Below are positions 1 through 6,438 of a DNA stretch of 7,616 nt, piece by piece. The notes under the pieces are model-generated. The model saw nothing but the letters and a program-made list of their open reading frames with translations, was not told the origin of the DNA and made no database searches. Both the position numbers and the translations under genes were made by a program. The DNA lies in NCBI GenBank assembly GCA_002404375.1, contig DHJO01000118.1:16336-23951 (forward strand), given 5' to 3'. Position 1 is the stretch's first letter, and each line of letters starts with the position of its first letter. The stretch comes from Gemmatimonadales bacterium UBA4718 (GTDB lineage: Bacteria > Gemmatimonadota > Gemmatimonadetes > Gemmatimonadales > Gemmatimonadaceae).

Positions 1-447
1 CAGCCGAACAACAAGAGGTTTCTGCCGTACGTCATCGAGACATCGGTGGGCGCCGACAGAACGGCGCTGGCCGTATTGGTAAACGGATATCGGGAGGAAT
101 CCGTCGAAGGCGAGTCCGAGGGACGGACCGTGCTCGGACTGAACCCGTCGATCGCTCCGATCAAAGCCGGAGTCTTTCCGCTCGTCAAGAAAGACGGAAT
201 GCCGGAGATGGCGCATCGGATCGCCGACGAGCTGAGAGGGTCCCTCACAGTCTTCTACGACGACAGCGGCGCAATTGGCCGCCGGTATCGGCGGCAGGAC
301 GAAGTGGGCACGCCGTTTGGAATCACCGTTGATGGTGAATCCATCGCGAACGGCACTGTCACGGTGCGTGACCGCGACACGCTCAAGCAGGAACGTGTCG
401 ACGCGACCAGACTGAAAGAGTATCTAAGCGCGAAGCTCACACCGTGA
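1..447 (+). CDS. glyQS: Glycyl-tRNA synthetase (alpha2 type), C-terminal part, 5' end outside window
   Basis: Charges tRNA-Gly with glycine in the cytosol. The 148 visible residues are open from base 1, so the gene starts upstream. Residues 12-20 (IETSVGADR) match class II motif 3 of GlyRS, the ATP-binding arginine motif. They are followed by the anticodon-binding alpha/beta domain, with LNPSIAPIKAGVFPLVKK (about 48-65), the signature YDDSGAIGRRYRRQDEVGTP (about 86-105) and the TVTVRDRDT strand near 120-128. This pattern closely follows the Thermus-type alpha2 enzyme (about 500 aa), not the alpha2beta2 glyQ/glyS form of E. coli. A GTG inside the window at 46 is not the true start, because motif 3 begins before it. 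The stop codon overlaps the next gene's GTG by 4 bp, which suggests translational coupling with the downstream metallopeptidase. Confidence 0.96.
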   Translation, partial: QPNNKRFLPYVIETSVGADRTALAVLVNGYREESVEGESEGRTVLGLNPSIAPIKAGVFPLVKKDGMPEMAHRIADELRGSLTVFYDDSGAIGRRYRRQDEVGTPFGITVDGESIANGTVTVRDRDTLKQERVDATRLKEYLSAKLTP

Positions 448-1964
448 GCGCACTGTCCCTTCAGCGCCTGCGAGCTGAAGGCCAGGCGTTCATGGAAGCG
501 ATCTCGCGCGAGGGATATCTCGCGCTCGCCGGTCACAAAAAGACGGCGGAATTTCAGCCGATCTACCAGCAGTACGAACGAATTCTCGGCGCCGACGCAC
601 TCGAGCTGACGCTGGAAGCATTTCGGTCCGCTCCCGAGCAGAGCGACGACAAGCGATCTGCGCAGTGGCTCCTTGAGTGGGAGATAGAGTCGCAGGCTTC
701 CAGGCCGTTGGCGGCCCTGGACGAGCGGGAGATCGCATGGGAGAACTCCGCCGTGATCCGCTCTCCCGACGGGCGCGTCATTCAGTACCAGGCGGCGCCA
801 ATCGAGATTGCGAACACCCAGGACCGGAAGGTTCGTCTCGCACTCGACGCCGCGCGGGCAGACCTGGTCGAGAAGGAGCATGCGCCGCTTCGTCGCGAGC
901 GGTTGCAGCGCGAGAAGGAGTACATCGAATCCCTCGGCGTGGCCGATGATTACAACAGCTCTTTCGAGGCTGTCACTGGGATCTCTCTCGCCGCGCTCGC
1001 GGCGAGCTGCGAGGGGTTTTTGCGCGACACCCAATCGATGTGGGACGACACGTTTCCGAGAGTGCTGAAGAAAAAGCTGGGGATCAAGCCGTCACAGGCA
1101 AAGCGCTCAGATGCGCTTGCGCTCTTCAGAGCGTCCGAATACGACGATGCGTTTCCCGGAAACCACATGGAGTCGGTGATACGGCGGCACGTCAGGGAGA
1201 TGGGAATCGATCCGACGGCCAATGGGCGGATCATTTTCGACGTAGGCGACCGGGAGGGAAAGCGATCCCGCGCGTTCTGCTCTCCCGTTCGCGTTCCCCA
1301 GGAAGTGTACCTCGTGCTCCGCCCGCATGGCGGGCAGAGCGACTACAACACCTTTCTCCACGAGCTCGGGCACGCTCTTCACTTCGCCTACGTGAGCGAC
1401 GACTACCCATTCGAGTTCCGTTGGCTCGGAGACAACTCGGTGACGGAGTCGTATGCAATGCTCTTTGATCACCGAATGCACGACAGGGGGTGGCTCCTGC
1501 GCTATGCGCAGCTTGGCACGAACCGCGTAGCGGAATTTCTGCGGACCGCGGGCTTCGAAGAGCTTCACTACCTTCGGCGGTACTGCGCAAAGTTTCTCTA
1601 TGAGCGTGCCCTCTATGCCGGGGAGATGCCGTGGGAGCAGCTACCTGACATGTACGTCTCGCTTCTGAGCAACGCTACGGGTTTCGAGTACGATCCCGCC
1701 GATGCGTTCGTGGATGTGGACCCGAGATTTTATTCCGCGCGGTATCTGCGCGCCTGGCAGCTGCAGTCCGTGCTCAATGAGAAGCTGACAACACGGTTTG
1801 ATGTAGACTGGTTCAGGAATCCGAGCGCGGGGCCATGGATGGTCGGTGAGCTCTTCTCGCACGGTCAGCGCGAGACCGCCGAGGAGATCTCGACGCGGGT
1901 GGGCGGCGGTGCGCTGTCCTTCCAGCCACTCGTTCGAAAAGTCGAGGCGCTTCTCGAGGCGTGA
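444..1964 (+). CDS. M3-like (oligoendopeptidase F/thimet-type) zinc metallopeptidase
   Basis: Predicted cytosolic zinc peptidase of 506 aa; there is no signal peptide or membrane segment. The zinc site is HELGH at residues 306-310 with E335 (in SVTESYAML) 25 residues after the second histidine, the spacing used by M3 peptidases for their third ligand. Upstream, G272-C279 (GKRSRAFC) resembles the M3 beta-strand motif that precedes the zinc helix. The N-terminal 250 residues look largely helical with charged stretches (for example 140-165), as expected for the lid half of the M3 fold. M3 enzymes are usually 570-700 aa, so this is a short, divergent member; M2 or M32 relatives are less likely. 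The GTG start at 444 is chosen because it overlaps the glyQS stop (GTGA); the first internal ATG (492) is a possible alternative. Exact substrate cannot be told. Confidence 0.82.
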   Translation: MSALSLQRLRAEGQAFMEAISREGYLALAGHKKTAEFQPIYQQYERILGADALELTLEAFRSAPEQSDDKRSAQWLLEWEIESQASRPLAALDEREIAWENSAVIRSPDGRVIQYQAAPIEIANTQDRKVRLALDAARADLVEKEHAPLRRERLQREKEYIESLGVADDYNSSFEAVTGISLAALAASCEGFLRDTQSMWDDTFPRVLKKKLGIKPSQAKRSDALALFRASEYDDAFPGNHMESVIRRHVREMGIDPTANGRIIFDVGDREGKRSRAFCSPVRVPQEVYLVLRPHGGQSDYNTFLHELGHALHFAYVSDDYPFEFRWLGDNSVTESYAMLFDHRMHDRGWLLRYAQLGTNRVAEFLRTAGFEELHYLRRYCAKFLYERALYAGEMPWEQLPDMYVSLLSNATGFEYDPADAFVDVDPRFYSARYLRAWQLQSVLNEKLTTRFDVDWFRNPSAGPWMVGELFSHGQRETAEEISTRVGGGALSFQPLVRKVEALLEA

Positions 1965-2026
1965 TTGGCCGAGCTCGCGGATGCGTTTCATTGGCATCTC
2001 GGCTTGGGTCGAGGCTGGGTGTCCTC

Positions 2027-2116
2027 TTCGGCGGCTGCTCGCTTACACGCATCGAGCCTCGCGTGCAAACTGCAACGGCGCACGCTAGTCTCTTGCTACG
2101 CGAGACGCCGCCTGCG
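2027..2116 (+). repeat. Left arm of the inverted repeat (outer + inner block)
   Basis: Contains the outer block 2027-2062, with core CGCTTACACGCATCGAG, then a 24-nt non-conserved spacer, then the inner block 2087-2116. Within the inner block, GTCTCTTGCTACGCGAGAC (2088-2106) has its own 5-bp inverted repeat (GTCTC/GAGAC, 9-nt loop). Thus each arm can also fold alone into a small hairpin, as REP-type units do. Confidence 0.85.
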
Positions 2117-2155
2117 AGGACACCCCGCCTCTCCCTGCACAGATCCTTGAACAGC

Positions 2156-2178
2156 TCGCGCGACAACCCGTCGCGCGA
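2156..2178. repeat. GC-rich hairpin at the centre of the inverted repeat
   Basis: TCGCGCGA (2156-2163) and TCGCGCGA (2171-2178) flank a 7-nt loop, CAACCCG. Because the octamer is itself palindromic, the two copies are both direct and inverted repeats and can pair as a perfect 8-bp stem. There is no following T run on either strand, so it is not a standard intrinsic terminator. In such GC-rich DNA a chance origin is possible. Confidence 0.5.
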
Positions 2179-2286
2179 AGCGCGACGCTGCCCCGAATGC
2201 GAGTGCAGCGCAGACAAGCGCCGAGTCGATCACCCGCCCGGCCGTGTTTCTCCGGATGTCTGGCAGGGAAGGAGGGAGGAAGTCGG

Positions 2287-2393
2287 CGCAGGCGGCGTCT
2301 CGCGTAGCAAGAGACTCGCGCGAATTGCAGTCGGGACTCTAATGCCGCAATGAGCCAGCGAGGCTCGATGCGTGTAAGCGAGTAGCCGCCGAA
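2287..2393 (-). repeat. Right arm of the inverted repeat (inner + outer block)
   Basis: Reverse-complement copy of the left arm: inner block 2287-2316 (perfect match) and outer block 2358-2393 (one mismatch, the base following GGCGGCT), separated by a 41-nt spacer. The longer spacer shows an insertion or deletion relative to the left arm. The only spacer similarity I see is a short ACTGCAA near the inner block. This pattern of conserved blocks and free spacers suggests selection on, or recent copying of, the blocks. Confidence 0.85.
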
Positions 2394-2448
2394 GCCGACA
2401 TCCTCCCGACTGACCGGCGCCGAGATCCCGAAGAAAACGCGTGAGAGC

Positions 2449-4581
2449 CTATCGACCCTGCAGCTCGTCAGCGATTCGCGAGCCGTCGTACATCTTGCGC
2501 AACGCCTCCGTAATCCCGCGCGAGTGCACACTCACTGTGCGCCCGACGTCGGTCGAAAAGATGAAGCGGTTCGAGATGCCTTCGATGTTCGAGTCGAACA
2601 CCAGGCCGACCACTTCCGCGTTACGGTTGATTACCGGGCTTCCAGAGTTGCCACCAATGATGTCGTTGGTCGAGACGAAATTGTACGGCGTTGTCAGGTC
2701 GAGGTTTCCCTTCCTTTCGACCCACCGCTTGGGAAGCTTGAACGGATCCTTGTCGTCGAACGCAGCTGACCGCTCGTACAACCCGTAGAAAGTCGTCTTG
2801 TACGGCGCGATCGTCCCATTCGACGGGAATGACTTGACGACGCCGTCGCTGATGCGAAGCGTGAAGGTCGCGTCGGGAGGGAGCGCGGTTCCGTAAGCGG
2901 CGAAGAGAGCCTGTCCGATCTTCTCGCTGTTGCTCGCGATTATCACGTTGAGCGCATTCGCTCTAGCGGTGACCACGCGATTCAGCGGATCGATGTCCCG
3001 CGCCAGGGCGATCATGGGATCCGTCGAAGCTGCGACGGCTGGCGCACCTCCCTGCAGCAGCGACGCGCGAAATGCCGGATCGGCGAGTCGCGTGCCGCGC
3101 ACCAACGCCGCAGCGGCGGCTTCAGGGGTCCGTCCAGCCAGTGTGAGGCGGACAAACGGATCGTTCGGCCCGAGCTCGCTCTGCGCGGCGCGCAGCTGCG
3201 CGGCGATGGCAAGCCTTTCGAACGCGGTGTCGATCGGGATGTTCTGCGAAAGCTGAGCGGTCATGTTATTGATTGCCGCTCCGCGATACGCGGCAAGACG
3301 AGCCGAGTCGGGCTTCCCCGATTCGCTCGCAATCCGCACCAGCTGTCCTGCGATAGTCAGCAGTTTCGAGTTTCCTCCAAAGCTCTGGTAACGCAGTTGC
3401 GGATTGAAAGTGGCCAGCTCGCGCTGAGCAGCCGTTATTGCATCCCAGGCTCCCCCATATTGAGCCTGCAGCTTCGGATCTGCCGCGATGCGCGCGCGAA
3501 GCTCCTGCTCGAACGCACGCTTCTTGGCCATGCTCAGAGTATCCAGCAGACCCGCGCGATAGCCGATAAAAGCCTTCTGCGAATTGGCGGCGAAAAACAC
3601 GTCATTCTGGTATCGGGCGACAGCCGACGTGTCCGACCGCGCGAGCTCGGCGTAGATCGCCAGCCCACGCTTTATCGCGGCGAGTGACGCGGGATATCCG
3701 ACGTCACGAAGGAATTCCATCTGTGAGATCGTATTGAGACGTCCAGTCGATCCGGGATTTCCCACAACGAACACCAGCTCGTTCTCTACCGCACCGGCCG
3801 CGCTCCACTTCAAATAGTCGGTCGGCGCATAGGGCTGGTTGTTCTCGTAGACGCGAAGGAGCGTCAGGTCGAGGTCGTAGCGCGGGTAGGTGAAGTTGTC
3901 GGGGTCACCTCCGAAGAACGCGATGTCTCCTTCGGGTGCCATTACCAGACGAACATCGTTGAACCGGCGGTAGCGATACAGCGAATACATACCTCCCTGA
4001 TACAACGTCACGACCTGGCATGTGAGCTGAGTCTGTTGATTGCACTCCGTCTGGATCTGCCCAGTCACCGCCGTTCGCTGCGCTGCCTGGTCAGCCGGCG
4101 TCTTCCCGGTGATGGCGGACCGCACCCTGGTCGTCACGTCCTGAATCGATTGCAGCTGATCGACATACAGACCGGCGCATTTCTTTTCGTCGGCGAGAGT
4201 CCCCGCCGCGAATCCGGTCTGGATGTAGTTCGAATCCGGCGGCGACGAGCTGGCAGTACATTCGCGGCCGCAATGGTGGTTGGTCATCACCAACCCTCGA
4301 GCCGACACAAATGACGCCGAGCAGTTCGGCAGGCGTACGGAGGCGAGCCGGACGTGATCGAGCCACTTCTGGTCCGGCGCAAAGTTGTAGGTTCGGCGCC
4401 AGTAATCGAGCGGCGGCGCGTCGAAGGTCCACATCGTGCCGAACTCCGGCCTGTAAGTCGCGGGCGGAAGCTGATTGGCCGGGGTCTGCCGCGCAGCGGT
4501 GCTCTGTGCGGAAGCCTGCGCGGATACGACCAGCGCGGAGGCGAGAGCCAACGCGCGGAGAAGTGATCTACTCGTCAGCAT
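2449..4581 (-). CDS. Secreted S46-family dipeptidyl-peptidase (DPP7/DPP11 type)
   Basis: Serine exopeptidase that removes dipeptides from the N-termini of oligopeptides in the periplasm or at the cell surface. Numbered from the ATG at 4581 the protein is 710 aa, the usual length of DPP7/DPP11. Residues 1-25 form a signal peptide (basic SRSLLR, hydrophobic core, ASA before Q26). The chymotrypsin-like triad is visible: H103 in TNHHC, D238 in PRYDLDLTLLR, and S646 in GGNSGSPV. N333 (FFAANSQK) and D663 (VFDSN) match residues that hold the substrate N-terminus in S46 enzymes. S664, just after D663, falls at the position that separates DPP7 (Gly) from DPP11 (Arg/Ser), which hints at acidic P1 preference. 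Six cysteines (87, 104, 108, 137, 180, 188) cluster in the N-terminal half and may form disulfides. An in-frame start at 4707 was not used because it would bury the signal peptide. It is transcribed divergently from the 4717 group. Confidence 0.95.
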   Translation of the reverse strand: MLTSRSLLRALALASALVVSAQASAQSTAARQTPANQLPPATYRPEFGTMWTFDAPPLDYWRRTYNFAPDQKWLDHVRLASVRLPNCSASFVSARGLVMTNHHCGRECTASSSPPDSNYIQTGFAAGTLADEKKCAGLYVDQLQSIQDVTTRVRSAITGKTPADQAAQRTAVTGQIQTECNQQTQLTCQVVTLYQGGMYSLYRYRRFNDVRLVMAPEGDIAFFGGDPDNFTYPRYDLDLTLLRVYENNQPYAPTDYLKWSAAGAVENELVFVVGNPGSTGRLNTISQMEFLRDVGYPASLAAIKRGLAIYAELARSDTSAVARYQNDVFFAANSQKAFIGYRAGLLDTLSMAKKRAFEQELRARIAADPKLQAQYGGAWDAITAAQRELATFNPQLRYQSFGGNSKLLTIAGQLVRIASESGKPDSARLAAYRGAAINNMTAQLSQNIPIDTAFERLAIAAQLRAAQSELGPNDPFVRLTLAGRTPEAAAAALVRGTRLADPAFRASLLQGGAPAVAASTDPMIALARDIDPLNRVVTARANALNVIIASNSEKIGQALFAAYGTALPPDATFTLRISDGVVKSFPSNGTIAPYKTTFYGLYERSAAFDDKDPFKLPKRWVERKGNLDLTTPYNFVSTNDIIGGNSGSPVINRNAEVVGLVFDSNIEGISNRFIFSTDVGRTVSVHSRGITEALRKMYDGSRIADELQGR

Positions 4582-4591
4582 GTGTCGTCTG

Positions 4592-4597
4592 TCCTTT
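4592..4597 (-). promoter_or_regulatory. Ribosome binding site of the S46 peptidase gene
   Basis: AAAGGA on the minus strand, 10 nt ahead of the ATG at 4581. It supports that start over the upstream in-frame ATG at 4707, together with the signal peptide that follows directly. Confidence 0.55.
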
Positions 4598-4653
4598 TCG
4601 TAAAGGTCTTGGAAAGCCGAATTGCAAGATATCGACCGCGACATCGAGTTGCC

Positions 4654-4682
4654 TTGTTGCTCCGTCCAAGGCGGCCTAGATT
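4654..4682 (+). promoter_or_regulatory. Possible sigma70-like promoter for the 4717 gene group
   Basis: TTGTTG (4654-4659) and TAGATT (4677-4682) are 17 nt apart and lie about 35 nt before the ATG at 4717. They match the -35 consensus at 3 of 6 and the -10 at 4 of 6 positions, so this is a weak candidate. The whole 135-bp divergent gap 4582-4716 must contain promoters for both directions; I find no convincing one for the minus-strand peptidase and no clear operator. Confidence 0.2.
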
Positions 4683-4716
4683 GCACGGACTTGCTCGAAC
4701 CCTTCACTCGTCATCG

Positions 4717-5022
4717 ATGTCACAGCGCAACCGCACGCTTCAGGAGACCACGACTTCACTTACTCCGGCCGAGACGCTGGCAGCCGCGAAATCTTTTTTC
4801 TCTCGGCAAAACGGTGTCTACGCCGCATTCCCCGAACAGGAAAGCGCCCAGCACGTCACGCTGCGCGGGCAGGGTGGAGAAGAAGTCGTGATCGCGGCCT
4901 TCGCCGACGCTGGGGGGACGAAAGTCACCGGGTCCACATACCTGTTCGATCAACAGGTCGCCCGGTTTCTGGCGACGCTGGCTCCGCTCCCGCTCGAAGT
5001 TCTCGATGCGGGCGACCGATGA
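4717..5022 (+). CDS. Conserved-looking small protein of unknown function (101 aa)
   Basis: I do not recognise a family with certainty. The protein is soluble with no signal peptide. Residues 16-38 look like an amphipathic helix (TPAETLAAAKSFFSRQNGVY). Then come a strand with HVTLRGQGGEEVVIAAF (46-62), a turn (DAGGTKV), a strand with GSTYLFD (72-78) and a second helix QQVARFLATL (79-88). This alpha-beta-beta-alpha order suggests a compact single-domain protein. The ATG at 4717 is chosen because residues coded upstream in the same frame (from 4582) are arginine-rich, low-complexity and overlap the divergent promoter region; no strong Shine-Dalgarno precedes 4717. The stop overlaps the next start as ATGA, so it is probably co-translated with the ubiquitin-like protein. 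Confidence 0.75.
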   Translation: MSQRNRTLQETTTSLTPAETLAAAKSFFSRQNGVYAAFPEQESAQHVTLRGQGGEEVVIAAFADAGGTKVTGSTYLFDQQVARFLATLAPLPLEVLDAGDR

Positions 5023-5351
5023 CAGCGCCAACCATGTTCGTCAACAGCCTTCGCACGCGTGGTCAGCCATTCAAGCTTGGGGCTCCTTCCGATCAGCCGC
5101 TTCGCCTGAGAGCGCAGGTTCTCGAAGCGTGGGATGCGATTCCGATCGACGCGAATCCATCGGCTTCGGTGCGCAGTCTCAAGCAGCTCGCTCTGCGCGA
5201 GCTGTATCCCGACGTGCGGCACGATGACGAGTACGTCGTCAAGCTCAACGGGTTCGAGATCCTCGACGAAGACGCTCCGATCTCGTCGACCGCCGCCCGC
5301 AACGGGTCCACTTTCCTCATCACCGACCGCCGCCGGCGACCGGTAGAATAG
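5019..5351 (+). CDS. Putative ubiquitin-like (beta-grasp) small protein, 110 aa
   Basis: The order of elements fits a ubiquitin-type beta-grasp fold. Strand 1 is 28-36 (LRLRAQVLE) and strand 2 is about 38-44 (WDAIPID). The main helix is 48-62 (SASVRSLKQLALREL). A strand at 71-76 (EYVVKL) is followed by NGFEILDEDAPIS (77-89), which reads like the ubiquitin 'G-x-x-L-x-D-x-x-x-L' turn. Then NGSTFLITDR (95-104) forms the last strand. The tail is RRRRPVE, without the terminal Gly-Gly needed for conjugation, so any role is more likely as a binding module or small scaffold, as with YukD/EsaB-like proteins. Residues 1-27 are an extra N-terminal extension. The start overlaps the previous stop (ATGA), and the deacetylase follows after 13 nt, implying one operon. 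The fold assignment is my inference from sequence pattern only. Confidence 0.7.
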   Translation: MTAPTMFVNSLRTRGQPFKLGAPSDQPLRLRAQVLEAWDAIPIDANPSASVRSLKQLALRELYPDVRHDDEYVVKLNGFEILDEDAPISSTAARNGSTFLITDRRRRPVE

Positions 5352-5364
5352 CGGCACACGGTCC

Positions 5365-6294
5365 ATGCGGGCCGCCTTCATTTCCAACAGCGACTGTGGC
5401 CGGCACGACACCGGGTGGGGACATCCGGAGCACGTCGGCCGGCTGCGCGCAATTACCCGTGCGCTTCGCGAAGATCCCGAGTTCTTTCACACCGTCGACC
5501 ATCTCGAGGGCCGACACGCCACCATCGAGGAGCTCGAGCTCGTTCATGACGCCGACTACATCCGCGGCGTAAAGCAGATGATCGAAGACGGCGGTGGACG
5601 ACTCGACGCTGACACTGTTGTGAGCAGCGGGTCGTGGGACGCCGCGACCGCCGGGGCGGGGTGCGTCCTGTCAGCCGTCGATCTCTCGGTGAGCGGCGTT
5701 CATCCGCGCAGCTTCTCCGCGGTGCGACCGCCCGGCCACCACGCGGTTCGCAACCGCTCCATGGGATTCTGTCTCTTTGGAAATGTCGCGCTCGCCGCGC
5801 ACTACGCCCGCAAGAAGCACGGTCTCCAGCGAATTCTGATCGTCGACTGGGATGTTCATCACGGGAACGGCACGCAGGCGCTCGTCGAGAACGAGCCCGA
5901 CATCCACTTTGTCTCGATGCATCAGTGGCCGTGGTATCCGGGAACGGGCGCCGCAGCAGATCGTGGACCGCACCGCACCGTCTGGAACGTTCCCAAGCCT
6001 GCCGGGCTGCCGCGGGCCGATTACGTGACAGCATTCGAGACGGCCGTCGACGCCGCCACTCGTGGATTCGTGCCCGACCTCATTTTAATTTCGGCCGGGT
6101 TCGATTCTCTCGCCGGCGACCCGCTCGGCGGTTTTACTCTCGAGGTCGAGGACTTCGAGTTACTCACCCGCTCGCTGGTGGCGCGCGCTGATTCCTGGTG
6201 CGGTGGGCGCGTCGTCAGCGCGCTCGAGGGCGGCTATTCGCCCGATCGGCTGGCTCAGGCGAGCGTCCGTCACCTGGCCGCTCTTGCCGCGTAG
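5365..6294 (+). CDS. Histone deacetylase/AcuC/AphA superfamily zinc deacetylase
   Basis: Zinc-dependent amidohydrolase of the arginase-deacetylase fold, 309 aa, cytosolic. Members remove acetyl groups from protein lysines (AcuC acts on acetyl-CoA synthetase) or from acetylpolyamines. The family motifs are all present: HPEHVGRL (20-27), RPPGHHA (121-127, with the catalytic pair H125/H126), GFCLFGNVA (134-142), DWDVHHGNGT (161-170), SAGFDSLAGDPLGG (243-256) and EGGY (288-291). Predicted zinc ligands are D163, H165 and D247, and Y291 is the transition-state tyrosine, so it should be active. It is the third gene of the group starting at 4717, 13 nt after the ubiquitin-like gene. No acetyl-CoA synthetase or acetyltransferase is nearby, so the substrate cannot be named. 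The ATG at 5365 is followed directly by the first strand, RAAFISN. Confidence 0.95.
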   Translation: MRAAFISNSDCGRHDTGWGHPEHVGRLRAITRALREDPEFFHTVDHLEGRHATIEELELVHDADYIRGVKQMIEDGGGRLDADTVVSSGSWDAATAGAGCVLSAVDLSVSGVHPRSFSAVRPPGHHAVRNRSMGFCLFGNVALAAHYARKKHGLQRILIVDWDVHHGNGTQALVENEPDIHFVSMHQWPWYPGTGAAADRGPHRTVWNVPKPAGLPRADYVTAFETAVDAATRGFVPDLILISAGFDSLAGDPLGGFTLEVEDFELLTRSLVARADSWCGGRVVSALEGGYSPDRLAQASVRHLAALAA

Positions 6295-6298
6295 CGGC
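6277..6298 (+). terminator. Weak hairpin at the deacetylase stop codon
   Basis: GCCGCT (6277-6282) can pair with AGCGGC (6293-6298), or a tighter GCCGC-GTA-GCGGC hairpin can form at 6286-6298. Only TATCTT follows, so the U tract is poor. It overlaps the end of the gene. It may mark the end of the transcription unit, but a chance GC-rich pairing is equally possible. Confidence 0.2.
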
Positions 6299-6438
6299 TA
6301 TCTTGAACGATGTCCGGCCGCGATCTCGCGGCGCTCTGTGGATAGCTATCTAACACAGGTATCCAATCGTCTAGGTATGGCGACCAAGACCCTTGGTGTG
6401 GTCGCGACTGTCACTCTGCCAATCCTGGCTGGTCTCAA

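Larger units (their letters stand above)
2027..2393. repeat. Composite inverted-repeat element between convergent genes
   Basis: A 367-bp structure sits in the 484-bp gap between two converging genes. The outermost block (2027-2062) is repeated in inverted orientation at 2358-2393, with 35 of 36 bases matching. The inner block (2087-2116) is repeated inverted at 2287-2316, with 30 of 30 matching. A third, weaker pyrimidine-rich block (2131-2146 against 2254-2270, core TCCCTGC then ATCC or GATCC) continues the symmetry. The spacers between outer and inner block differ in length (24 and 41 nt) and mostly in sequence, so this is not one simple hairpin but two diverged copies of a modular unit facing each other. 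No transposase is encoded. It could be a pair of REP/BIME-like units, a MITE-like non-autonomous element, or a bidirectional transcription barrier. The flanks 1965-2026 and 2394-2448 hold nothing I recognise. Confidence 0.85.

Noticed and set aside
255..1034. Minus-strand frame of 259 codons opposite glyQS and the peptidase
   Set aside because: It lies antisense to two genes with clear family motifs and shows no domain of its own.
1961..2353. A + strand open frame of 130 codons that overlaps the peptidase stop and runs through the inverted repeat
   Set aside because: It crosses both repeat arms, and similar peptide strings appear on the opposite strand, as expected from translating an inverted repeat. 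It shows no domain and no ribosome site.
2022..2405. TCCTC near both ends of the inverted repeat, considered as a target site duplication
   Set aside because: The left copy touches the repeat but the right copy is 7 nt away, and a 5-mer match is easily due to chance.
1813..2531. Two minus-strand open frames (1813-2217 and 2085-2531) covering the same gap
   Set aside because: Arginine-rich, low-complexity products that overlap the ends of both real genes; they come from the repeat arms and high GC.
4582..4707. Upstream extension of the S46 gene to an ATG at 4707
   Set aside because: It would place 42 residues before a clear signal peptide; the ATG at 4581 has a ribosome site and gives the family's usual length.
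4582..4716. Upstream extension of the 101-aa gene to an ATG at 4582
   Set aside because: The extra 45 residues are basic and low in complexity, and would span the promoter region of the divergent peptidase gene.
6341..6350. Perfect palindrome GATAGCTATC upstream of the GvpL/F-like gene, considered as an operator
   Set aside because: A 10-bp palindrome alone is weak evidence; no regulator gene is nearby and no promoter elements can be fitted around it.
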